A stretch of DNA of 64,000 bases, taken from assembly GCF_003062295.1 (NCBI RefSeq), contig NZ_PYCN01000031.1, positions 1 through 64,000 on the forward strand, given 5' to 3'. Below the pieces are notes generated by a model. It was not told where the DNA came from. It saw only the letters and a list, made by a program, of their open reading frames with translations, and made no database searches. Position 1 is the stretch's first letter. Each line of letters begins with the position of its first letter. The translations under genes were made by a program, and so were the position numbers. The stretch comes from Bradyrhizobium algeriense. GTDB lineage: Bacteria > Pseudomonadota > Alphaproteobacteria > Rhizobiales > Xanthobacteraceae. Positions 17,039 through 24,582 of the stretch are shown here, in pieces.

Positions 17039-18385
17039 TTACGGCTTATTCGGATCGAACCGCTTCTCCAGGCCTTTCCAGCAATCGGCGTAGTCACCCT
17101 GCAAGGTCCCCGACTTCGCCGCATGCGCGGTGACGCGCTGCGGGTATCGCGTCTCGAACATGAAGGCCATGGTGCCGGTCAGCTTCACCGGCTTTAATTC
17201 GCCGTTGCTGGCGTGATCGAACGCCTGGCGATCCGGGCCATGCGGCAGCATCATGTTGTGCAGCGAGATGCCGCCGGGAACAAAACCTTCCGGCTTGGCG
17301 TCGTAGACGCCGTAGATCAGCCCCATGAACTCCGACATGATGTTCATGTGATACCAGGGCGGACGGAAGGTGTTTTCGGCGACCGCCCAGCGTTCCGGGA
17401 AAATGACAAAGTCGATATTCGCGGTGCCGGCGGTCTCCGACGGCGACGTCAAAACCGTGAAGATCGAGGGATCGGGATGGTCGAAGCCTATGGCGCCGAC
17501 CGGCGAGAACGTGCGCAGATCGTATTTGTAGGGCGCGTAATTGCCGTGCCAGGCCACCACGTCGATCGGCGAATGCGGCAAGGTCGTCTTGAACAGCGAG
17601 CCACCCCACTTCACGTAGAGTTCGGTCGGCGTGTCCTTGTCCTCGTAAGCCGCTACGGGCGTGAGGAAGTCGCGCGAATTGGCGAGGCAGTTGGCGCCGA
17701 TCGGCCCCCGTTCGGGCAGCGTGAAGGCGCCGCCATAATTCTCGCAGAGATAGCCGCGCGCGGGCCCTGACGGAATCTCGACGCGGAACTTCACGCCGCG
17801 CGGGATCACCGCGATCTCGCCGGGTTCAATGTCGATACGGCCGAATTCGGTGACGAGGCGCAGATTGCCCTGCTGGGCCACGAACATCATCTCGCCGTCG
17901 GCATTGTAGAAGTGCTGATCGACCATCGACTTCGTGATGAGATAGACATGCGCCGCCATGCCTGCCTGGGTATTGGCGTCGCCTGCGGTGGTCATGGTCT
18001 GCACGCCCTGCAGGAAAGTCATGTCCTCCCCAGGGATCGGCGCCGGGTCCCAGCGCAGCTGTGCGATCGGCAGTTCATATTCGTGACACGGCGCGGTGCG
18101 CCACAGCCCGGCATCGGCTTTGGCAAAGCGCCCTGAATGCTTCACCGATGGGCGAATCCGATAAAGCCATGAGCGCTCATTGCTGCCGCGCGGCGCGGTG
18201 AACGGCGAGCCGGAAAGCTGCTCGGCATAGAGCCCGTAGGCGCAGCGCTGCGGCGAGTTGCGCCCCATCGGCAGTGCGCCGGGCAACGCCTCGGTCTCAA
18301 AACTGTTGCCGAAGCCGGACATGTAGCCCGGCGTCAATTGCCCGGTGCCTCGAACCATCTGATCAGGCGAGGTGTTGATATTCAT
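17039..18385 (-). CDS. hmgA: Homogentisate 1,2-dioxygenase
   Basis: Fe(II) ring-cleaving enzyme that makes maleylacetoacetate from homogentisate. The 448-residue protein keeps the family features: GFGNSFETEALPGALP at the N-terminus, WYHMNIMSEFMGLIYG (His and Glu iron ligands) and MLPHGPDRQAFDHAS (His ligand). ATG 18385 is chosen because AGGAGG ends about 8 bp upstream; an in-frame ATG at 18391 would overlap the Shine-Dalgarno sequence. It starts 2 bp after the degenerate MBL gene, so the two are certainly co-transcribed. Confidence 0.96.
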   Translation of the reverse strand: MNINTSPDQMVRGTGQLTPGYMSGFGNSFETEALPGALPMGRNSPQRCAYGLYAEQLSGSPFTAPRGSNERSWLYRIRPSVKHSGRFAKADAGLWRTAPCHEYELPIAQLRWDPAPIPGEDMTFLQGVQTMTTAGDANTQAGMAAHVYLITKSMVDQHFYNADGEMMFVAQQGNLRLVTEFGRIDIEPGEIAVIPRGVKFRVEIPSGPARGYLCENYGGAFTLPERGPIGANCLANSRDFLTPVAAYEDKDTPTELYVKWGGSLFKTTLPHSPIDVVAWHGNYAPYKYDLRTFSPVGAIGFDHPDPSIFTVLTSPSETAGTANIDFVIFPERWAVAENTFRPPWYHMNIMSEFMGLIYGVYDAKPEGFVPGGISLHNMMLPHGPDRQAFDHASNGELKPVKLTGTMAFMFETRYPQRVTAHAAKSGTLQGDYADCWKGLEKRFDPNKP

Positions 18386-18387
18386 GG

Positions 18388-19344
18388 TCATCCTCCTCCT
18401 TGCAGGGCGGCCCACATTTCCTGGTCGCGCTTGTCGGTCCAGATCACGGGATCGTCGATCCCCGATGCTTCGTCGAACGCGCGCGAGACGTTGAACGGCA
18501 GGCAGTGCTCATAAATGGCGAAGCTGGAGAATTTCGGGTCCATCACCTCGCGGGTCGCGGCCATGGTCTCCTTCAGCGTACGGCCCTTGGCGACCGAGCT
18601 CTCTGCCGCGCCGTAGAGCGAGGTGACAAAATCGCGCGTCATCGCAATCGCATCGCGACCGGTCGAAAGACCTTTGAGCGCATCGCCACGGCCCGGCGCG
18701 ATCGCCTTGGGATTGAAGGCGCGAATTTCATTCAGCGTCGCCGGCCATTCGCGCAAATGCGCGTCGCCGCAATAGCAGGCCGAGTGGTATTCGATGAGGT
18801 CGCCGGAGAACATCACTTCGGCATCCGGCACCCAGGCCACGATGTCACCCGAGGTATGCCCCGCGCCGAGTTGCATCAAACGCACCTCGCGTTTGCCCAG
18901 ATAGATCGACATCTCGCCTTCAAAAGTCAGCGTCGGCCAGGTCAGGCCGGGGATGCTCTGCGCATCCTGGAACAGGCGGGGAAATCGGCCATATTCGGAA
19001 TCCCAATCCTGCTGGCCGCGCTCCTCGATCAGCCGATGGGTTTCTGCTGACGCCACGATGCCCTGCGCCTTGTAGGCGGAAGCGCCCAGCACGCGCACCG
19101 CGTGGTAATGCGACAGCACGACGTACTTGATCGGCTTGTCGGTGACGGTACGTACCCGCTCGATCACTTTATTGGCCATCGCCGGCGTCGCCTGCGCGTC
19201 GAACACCAGGCAACCGTCGTCGCCGACGATGATCGCCGAGTTCGGATCGCCCTCGGCGGTGAACGCGTAAAGATCAGTGCCGATTTCGGAGAAGGTGATC
19301 TTCTTCTCGACGAGATCCGTGGTGGACGCGAAACCTTTGGCCAT
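18388..19344 (-). CDS. MBL-fold protein with degenerate zinc site, in hmg operon
   Basis: A 318-residue metallo-beta-lactamase-fold protein. Where active members have HxHxDH this one reads SHYHAVR: His79 and His81 are kept, but the Asp and His of the second metal site are Val83 and Arg84. Later ligands GHTSGD (His) and FSGD (Asp) remain, so it may bind one metal or have a changed chemistry. ATG 19344 has AGGA 9 bp upstream; a TTG just before extends the frame by one codon. It sits between DUF2783 and hmgA. Its substrate is unknown; the operon suggests a homogentisate-pathway intermediate or lactone. Confidence 0.8.
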   Translation of the reverse strand: MAKGFASTTDLVEKKITFSEIGTDLYAFTAEGDPNSAIIVGDDGCLVFDAQATPAMANKVIERVRTVTDKPIKYVVLSHYHAVRVLGASAYKAQGIVASAETHRLIEERGQQDWDSEYGRFPRLFQDAQSIPGLTWPTLTFEGEMSIYLGKREVRLMQLGAGHTSGDIVAWVPDAEVMFSGDLIEYHSACYCGDAHLREWPATLNEIRAFNPKAIAPGRGDALKGLSTGRDAIAMTRDFVTSLYGAAESSVAKGRTLKETMAATREVMDPKFSSFAIYEHCLPFNVSRAFDEASGIDDPVIWTDKRDQEMWAALQGGG

Positions 19345-19377
19345 CAATTCGATTCCTGACTTCGTTCGAGATGTGAA

Positions 19378-19608
19378 TTATTGCTGCTGTTGTTGTTGCT
19401 GTTGCTGGCTCGCATCGAGCATCCGCCGCTTGGCAAGGGCGATGGCCTCGTGCAGAACGGCGATATCGCCGATGTGGTTGGCCAGCACCAGAACCAGCGC
19501 CGCGTCGAGATCGGCGCTTTGCGCCTCGCTCAGTCCGCGATGCGCCTCGACGATGGCGCGAAATGCGTCGTCGGGCTTGGCAAAGTTCGAACTGGTCGAC
19601 AGCGCCAT
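19378..19608 (-). CDS. DUF2783 protein with C-terminal polyglutamine
   Basis: A 76-residue protein: a helical DUF2783 core (FAKPDDAF.AIVEAHRGL, ALVLVLANHIGDIAVL) followed by nine consecutive Gln codons (mixed CAA and CAG) up to the stop. GAGG lies 6 bp before ATG and the start is 8 bp after the flavin monooxygenase stop, so the two are coupled. In Pseudomonas putida U, 3-hydroxyphenylacetate 6-hydroxylase is a flavoprotein (MhaA) with a small coupling protein (MhaB) encoded beside hmg genes; this gene occupies the same place, so a coupling role is inferred. Confidence 0.75.
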   Translation of the reverse strand: MALSTSSNFAKPDDAFRAIVEAHRGLSEAQSADLDAALVLVLANHIGDIAVLHEAIALAKRRMLDASQQQQQQQQQ

Positions 19609-19616
19609 GACAAACC

Positions 19617-21230
19617 TCAGTTCAGGCCGGACGCGCGCGACAGCGCCGCGTCGACTGCCGATCGTGACGGCTTGCGGAAACGCGCCGCGACGTAGCCATC
19701 AGGCCGCAGCAAATAGGCAGAGCCTGATTCGGCATCGTAACGCGCCGCAGCAAGGCCCGCGGCATCGGTCAAGCCGCCATCGCCGCCAATGCGGATGACG
19801 CCTACCCCTTCCGGTCCTTCCGCAGCCGCACCATTGCCAAACTCCAGAAGTGTGAACCGCGTTCCACTCTTGATGAAAGCATCCGTCAGGAACATCGGCT
19901 CACCGTTTGCGGCGGCGACCGGCGCATCCAGCATCGAGGCCCCGGGTCGAGGGCCGCCGCGCCAGGAATCGCCATCGGCGGTCGAGAGCGGCGTCGTGTA
20001 GATCGAGGGCGTCGAGAGACGCCCTCCGTTCACCATGCGCTTGCCGAATTCGGTTTCCTTGGCGAGCGACAGCACCGCCTTGCGCAGCCGCGCCTCCTGC
20101 GCCGTCACCGGCGCCATGAAGTCGGTCGAGCGCGTGGACTCGCGGATGTTCTCGTCGGCGGCAGCGCTGCGCTCGGTGTGATAGCTCTCGAGCAGCGCCT
20201 CGGGCGATGTTCCCCGCAGCACGCGATCGAGCTTCCACGCAATATTTTCGGCGTCTTCGAGGCCCGAATTGGCGCCGCGGGCGCCGAACGGCGAGACCTG
20301 GTGCGCGGCATCGCCGGCAAAAATCACGCGGCCATGGATGAACTTGTTCATCCGCCGGCACTGGAATTTGTACAGCGAGATCCATTCGAAATCGAACTTG
20401 TCGTGCCCAAGCATGCGCGCGATCCGCGGCCGCACATTCTCCGGCAGTTTTTCGACAGCGGGATCGGCAAAACGATTGAGCTGCAGATCAATCCGCCAGA
20501 TGTCGTCGGGCTGCTTGTGCAACAGCGCGGAGCGCCCGGCGTGGAACGGCGGATCGAACCAGAACCAGCGCTCGGTCGGAAACGCGGCTGTCATCTTGAC
20601 GTCGGCGATCAGGAACTGGTCCTCGAACACCTGGCCCTCAAATTCCGCACCCACCATCTGTCGCAGCGACGAGCGCGCGCCGTCGCAGGCGATGACATAC
20701 TGCGCATTCAGCCGATACGGACCATCAGGCGTCTGGATCGTCAAAGCCACGTGGTCGTTGCGCGGCTCGAGCCCCGTCACCTTGTTGCGCCAGCGCAGGT
20801 CGATTGCGGGAAGCTCGCCGACGCGGTCGACCAGATAGGCCTCGGCATAGAATTGCTGCAGGTTGATAAAAGCCGGCCGCTTGTGCCCCTGCTCGGGCAG
20901 CAGATTGAACTGGTAGAGCAGCTGCTCACCGTGAAAGATCTTGCCGACGCTCCACACCACGCCCTTGTCGACCATGCGCTGGCCGATGCCGAGCCGGTCC
21001 CAGAATTCGAGCGAGCGTTTTGAGAAGCAGATCGCCCGCGAGCCCTCGCCGATCCGGTCGGCATCGTCGAGCAGCACGACGGATTGCCCGCGCTGCGCCA
21101 GATCGATCGCCAGCGACAGCCCCACGGGACCCGCGCCGACCACGACGACGGCGTGCTCGGCCGGATTTGGCCCCGCCCGGTCCTGATCGGGGTGGCGGCG
21201 ATAGCCGAACTGGGTATTAGTCTGCGCCAT
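19617..21230 (-). CDS. FAD-dependent aromatic hydroxylase (MhaA/MhpA-like)
   Basis: A 537-residue group A flavoprotein monooxygenase that uses NAD(P)H and O2 to hydroxylate a phenolic ring. Motifs in order: GAGPVG dinucleotide fold (about residues 32-37), DG motif in IACDGARSSLR, GDAAHQVSPFGARG FAD-ribityl motif, and a C-terminal thioredoxin-like region. It leads the operon with DUF2783, MBL, hmgA and fahA, so the likely product is homogentisate (for example from 3-hydroxyphenylacetate). It diverges from a MarR-type regulator. Confidence 0.85.
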   Translation of the reverse strand: MAQTNTQFGYRRHPDQDRAGPNPAEHAVVVVGAGPVGLSLAIDLAQRGQSVVLLDDADRIGEGSRAICFSKRSLEFWDRLGIGQRMVDKGVVWSVGKIFHGEQLLYQFNLLPEQGHKRPAFINLQQFYAEAYLVDRVGELPAIDLRWRNKVTGLEPRNDHVALTIQTPDGPYRLNAQYVIACDGARSSLRQMVGAEFEGQVFEDQFLIADVKMTAAFPTERWFWFDPPFHAGRSALLHKQPDDIWRIDLQLNRFADPAVEKLPENVRPRIARMLGHDKFDFEWISLYKFQCRRMNKFIHGRVIFAGDAAHQVSPFGARGANSGLEDAENIAWKLDRVLRGTSPEALLESYHTERSAAADENIRESTRSTDFMAPVTAQEARLRKAVLSLAKETEFGKRMVNGGRLSTPSIYTTPLSTADGDSWRGGPRPGASMLDAPVAAANGEPMFLTDAFIKSGTRFTLLEFGNGAAAEGPEGVGVIRIGGDGGLTDAAGLAAARYDAESGSAYLLRPDGYVAARFRKPSRSAVDAALSRASGLN

Positions 21231-21277
21231 GCGGGCTCAATCCCCTGACTAGCCAAGGGCGTGCGACCCTGTTAAAT

Positions 21278-21295
21278 TAGTCGCACTTGCAACTA
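21278..21295. promoter_or_regulatory. Candidate MarR operator between marR-like gene and hmg operon
   Basis: TAGTCGCACTTGCAACTA is an 18-bp palindrome with one mismatch between arms TAGTCGC and GCAACTA. It lies 48 bp upstream of the monooxygenase start and 49 bp upstream of the regulator start, the position expected for a repressor controlling both. Confidence 0.55.
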
Positions 21296-21344
21296 TCTTT
21301 AAACCCCGAGCCGGGTCCGGCGTCAACTCAAATCGAGGCTATCT

Positions 21345-21884
21345 TTGCCGAAAGCGTCTTCAAGCGAAGTGGCCGCCGGTCCGCGTGACGAAAACGCGTC
21401 GAAGAGGGACGCCAGGCTGGATCTCTTTGAGTTCGTCCCGTTCCGGCTGAACCGGCTCGCGGCCGAGGTCAGTTCGGCGCTGTCGGCGGAGTATGCGGTC
21501 CGCTACGGGCTCGATATTCCGGAATGGCGCGTGCTGGCGACGCTCGGCTTCCGCCACGACGCCTGCAGCGCGCAGTACATCGCCCAATGCACCCGCACCC
21601 ACAAATCCACCATCAGCCGCGCGGTCACGTCGCTGATGAAGCGGCAGATTGTCGAGCGCGTCGAGAACGAGGACGACCGCCGCGAATTCCGGCTGCGTCT
21701 GACGCGCAAGGGCGCAACGCTCTACGAGGAACTGATCCCGCGCCTGTTGCGCAGGGAGCAGGAGATATTGTCATGCCTCTCCGCGCAGGAGCGACGCGAT
21801 TTCGCGCGGCTGCTGGGCAAGATCGAGCAAAGCCTCGATCTGGTGCAGACCAGCGAAGAGGCGGACGCGAAGGAAGCCTACTGA
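21345..21884 (+). CDS. MarR family transcriptional regulator
   Basis: A 179-residue winged-helix repressor-type protein: dimerisation helices at both ends, HTH in CSAQYIAQCTRTHKSTISRA and a wing in ENEDDRREFRLRLTRKG. The start is TTG 21345 with GAGG 6 bp upstream; the first in-frame ATG would delete the HTH, so a non-ATG start is required. It diverges from the monooxygenase-hmgA operon and probably senses homogentisate or its precursor. It ends 5 bp before the convergent RidA gene. Confidence 0.87.
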   Translation: MPKASSSEVAAGPRDENASKRDARLDLFEFVPFRLNRLAAEVSSALSAEYAVRYGLDIPEWRVLATLGFRHDACSAQYIAQCTRTHKSTISRAVTSLMKRQIVERVENEDDRREFRLRLTRKGATLYEELIPRLLRREQEILSCLSAQERRDFARLLGKIEQSLDLVQTSEEADAKEAY

Positions 21885-21889
21885 CCGGC

Positions 21890-22234
21890 TCACTTCACTG
21901 CCGTCACCACGATCTCCACGATGTGCGGCGGCTCGAGATCGACGCCGATGCAGGCGCGCATCGGCGGATTTTTGGTATCGACCCATTCGTCCCAGGCGCG
22001 GTTCATCTCGCCCTTGCGCTTAATGTCGGTGATATAGACGATGGCCGAGAGGATCTTGCTCTTGTCCGTGCCACACAGCGCGAGGCTTTCGTCGATCCGG
22101 GCGAGCGCCTTTGCGCTTTGCTCGTACATCGAGGGACTGACCGGATCGGGCGCGACCGCCACCGTGAAAACCAGGTCTTCGTGAGCGACGGCGCGGCTGC
22201 GGGTTGGCGTGAGCCCGGGAAAGCGGCTGATCAT
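21890..22234 (-). CDS. RidA/YjgF family protein
   Basis: A 114-residue member of the RidA family, trimeric enzymes that hydrolyse reactive imines or enamines. The key arginine is present in MRACIGVDLEPPHIVEIVVTA near the C-terminus. GGAGG lies 5-6 bp before ATG 22234. The N-terminus (SRFPGLTPTRSRAV) is not the archetypal form, so it is a paralogous subfamily that may act on a specific catabolic intermediate. It is on the same strand as the two genes to its right, but a repeat separates them. Confidence 0.85.
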   Translation of the reverse strand: MISRFPGLTPTRSRAVAHEDLVFTVAVAPDPVSPSMYEQSAKALARIDESLALCGTDKSKILSAIVYITDIKRKGEMNRAWDEWVDTKNPPMRACIGVDLEPPHIVEIVVTAVK

Positions 22235-22274
22235 GGTTGCCTCCAGTTAGCGACTATCAAAGTGTGGTGTGCAC

Positions 22275-22400
22275 CGTCATTCCGGGGCGATGCGGAGCAT
22301 CGAACTATGGTGCGCAATTGCGCACCTGAGAATCTCGAGATTCCCCGATGCGCAATTGCGCATCTGAGGTCTGGTCCTTCGGACCATCCCGCAATGACCG
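22275..22400. repeat. Palindromic repeat, cgtcattccgggg family
   Basis: Begins cgtcattccggggcg and ends gtccttcggaccatcccgca then atgac. Inside are two copies of gcgcaattgcgca-type dyads. Related copies lie at 52121-52204 and, shortened, at 58536-58585. It sits between RidA and the reductase gene. Confidence 0.7.
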
Positions 22401-22403
22401 CGT

Positions 22404-23285
22404 TCACAACCGATCAATGTGCTTCGCGATGACAGGGAAATAATTGTCCCCTGAACCGGCGTCGATGGCTTCCTGCAGCACCTTGCCGATCAGTTCCGCG
22501 CCGCGAATTCTGATGCCGGCGTCGGACGCCAGCTCCAGCGCATAGGATAGGTCCTTCAGCGCATATTCGGTCGAGAACGCGCGCTCCGGAAAATCACCGG
22601 GCACGATCGCCTTCATGCCGTGATTGCGTAGCGCAAAACTGTCGGCCGAGCCCTTTGAAAGCGTATCGAGCAGCAGTTTTGGATCGACGCCATTGTGCTT
22701 CGCCACCGCAACCGCCTCGGCCAGCGCGTTGACGGTTTCGAACAGCACCATGTTGTTGAGAATTTTTGTGACCTGCCCCGCGCCGACCTCGCCGCAATGG
22801 GTGACGTCGGTCGCAAAGCAGCGGATCAGCGGATCGATCTCGGCGTAAAGCGCGGGCGTTGTTCCGACCATCACGCTGAGCGTGCCGTCCTGCGCCGCCT
22901 GTCGCGTGCGCGCAATCGGCGCATCGGCCCAGGCAGCGCCTTTGGCTTGCAATTGATCGGCAAAATCGCGGGTCTGGCTGACCGAGGACGTGCCGAGATC
23001 GACCACGACCTGCCCGCTCCGGATGTTCTTGAGAATGCCGTCGCCTTCGAATACCGCGCGCACATGCTTCGCGCTTGGCAGGCACAGGAACAGCAGCTCG
23101 CTTTGCTTGATGACGTCGGCAACGGAGGCCGCGACGTCGGTACCGTCGGCCCGCAGCCGCGCCAATGGCTCCGGCGACAGATCAAAGGCGAGGACGCGTT
23201 TGCCGCTCTTCTTCACGAGATTGCGGCAGATCGGCTCGCCCATCACGCCGAGGCCGATGAAGCCGATCGTCTTGTACGTTGACAT
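22404..23285 (-). CDS. NAD(P)-dependent 3-hydroxyisobutyrate dehydrogenase-family reductase
   Basis: A 293-residue beta-hydroxyacid dehydrogenase: N-terminal Rossmann motif GFIGLGVMGEP, substrate-binding SVSQTRDFADQL region (usually DxSTxxP-like), and catalytic Lys in GAGQVTKILNNMV. Members oxidise 3-hydroxyisobutyrate, tartronate semialdehyde or related acids. ATG 23285 is preferred over 23294 because it places the Rossmann motif at the usual distance, but no clear RBS decides it. It starts about 12 bp after the lactonase-like gene, so they form an operon. Confidence 0.87.
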   Translation of the reverse strand: MSTYKTIGFIGLGVMGEPICRNLVKKSGKRVLAFDLSPEPLARLRADGTDVAASVADVIKQSELLFLCLPSAKHVRAVFEGDGILKNIRSGQVVVDLGTSSVSQTRDFADQLQAKGAAWADAPIARTRQAAQDGTLSVMVGTTPALYAEIDPLIRCFATDVTHCGEVGAGQVTKILNNMVLFETVNALAEAVAVAKHNGVDPKLLLDTLSKGSADSFALRNHGMKAIVPGDFPERAFSTEYALKDLSYALELASDAGIRIRGAELIGKVLQEAIDAGSGDNYFPVIAKHIDRL

Positions 23286-23297
23286 CACAACCATCAG

Positions 23298-24104
23298 CTA
23301 TTTTGCGAACGAGCGTGATGGCGCCAGGTGCAGCGCGAACGCATCGACCTTGTCGCTGGCGCGCGGATAGATCTCGCTCACGATCGGATCGTGGCCGGGA
23401 ATGAAACGGTCGGGATGGCCGGCCAGCCGCTCGACGATTTCCCAGCCCTGCGCCATATCGCCGACATTGTAGACGATCGGAAACGGGCTGCGCTTCTGCA
23501 GATTGGCATAGTAATGCGCCGCGTCCGACGCCAGCACCACCGGCCCTCGCGCGGTTTCCACGCGCACCACCTGCAGGCCGTCGGAATGGCCGCCGACGCG
23601 ATGCACCGTCACGCCGGGCGCGATTTCGCCATCGCCGGAATGAAACGTGACGCGCTCGCCATAGACATGACGCACCATCGTGGTGACGTGCTCGACCGAA
23701 AACGGATGCCGCAGCATGCCGTTGCACATGCAGCGTCCGGTCGCGTAGCTCATCTCGCGGTCCTGCAGATGAAACCGCGCGTTCGGGAAGCGATCGAGAT
23801 TGCCGGCGTGGTCGTAGTGCAAATGGGTGACGATCACGTCGCGAATGGTGTCGGCGGCCACGCCGAAATTCGCCAGCGCGTCGACCGGATTGAGCGTGAG
23901 CTTGCGCGCGCGCGCCTTCGCCTCTTCGGCATTGAAGCCGGTATCGACCAGGATGTCGCGGCCGGCGCCGCGGACCAGCCAGACGAAATAATCCAGGTCC
24001 TGCGCCGTGGTCTCGTGCGGATCGGGGATCAGAAAATTCAAATGGGGGGTGCGCGGCGACATCGTGGCATAGCGCAGCGCGTAGATTTCGTAGGCATTTC
24101 CCAT
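23298..24104 (-). CDS. MBL-fold hydrolase, N-acyl homoserine lactonase family
   Basis: A 268-residue metallo-hydrolase with the full dinuclear zinc motif HLHYDHAGN, then further ligands in RVGGHSDG, ASDAAHYY and PGHDP. The pattern is close to AttM/BlcC-type lactonases, which open acyl-homoserine lactones or gamma-butyrolactone. ATG 24104 (MGNAYEIYAL) fits the family N-terminus better than upstream starts. It is the first gene of a pair with the reductase at 22404. A perfect TGTGA-N6-TCACA site lies about 120 bp upstream, so Crp control is possible. Confidence 0.83.
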   Translation of the reverse strand: MGNAYEIYALRYATMSPRTPHLNFLIPDPHETTAQDLDYFVWLVRGAGRDILVDTGFNAEEAKARARKLTLNPVDALANFGVAADTIRDVIVTHLHYDHAGNLDRFPNARFHLQDREMSYATGRCMCNGMLRHPFSVEHVTTMVRHVYGERVTFHSGDGEIAPGVTVHRVGGHSDGLQVVRVETARGPVVLASDAAHYYANLQKRSPFPIVYNVGDMAQGWEIVERLAGHPDRFIPGHDPIVSEIYPRASDKVDAFALHLAPSRSFAK

Positions 24105-24582
24105 CGGTGTCACTTTTTTCTTGGATGTTTGGATTGGCCGATCACGGCAACAAGCCATTGTCATCCGCAAAGGTCAAACCCGGAAGACGAATGACAGCCG
24201 CGCGACCGGGCGGCACGCTATGTGAGAGGGATCACATTACCATCGATGGAGCGCGCGGCGGACTTGATCCCCGCCGAAGCTTGTCATCGGGCTTGCCAAA
24301 CAGCGAGGCCCGGTGGCGGCGCACGCAGACCGAAAGGAACTCTTCAGATCGCCTTCGTGATCTGTGGCCGACCGTTGCCGGAGCGCCACTTATTCCCTCC
24401 ATTCGCCTAGTCCCATCGCGGTTAATTGTCGCAATTAGTGACGACATCGCAAGCGGTTGCAAGCGGTTGACGGACTGCGGGCGCGGTTTGATAATGCCGA
24501 TAGCGTAGAGTAAGGTCGCCGCGGCGCGAGCTGGCATCGGCGCTATTTTGGCTGGACTGCCGTGATCTGGACTGCCGTCATT
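24105..24582. other. Intergenic region, lactonase-like gene to caspase-like gene 1
   Basis: 478 bp between divergent genes. Apart from the Crp-like site at 24221-24236 it holds a short tandem (gcaagcggttgcaagcggtt near 24450-24470). Open frames here show no family features and are not called as genes. Confidence 0.6.
24221..24236. promoter_or_regulatory. Crp-like site (perfect TGTGA-N6-TCACA)
   Basis: TGTGAGAGGGATCACA matches the E. coli CRP half-sites exactly. It is centred about 124 bp upstream of the lactonase-like gene and about 354 bp upstream of caspase-like gene 1. See the Crp-type regulator at 31370-32044, whose recognition helix predicts this site. Confidence 0.6.
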
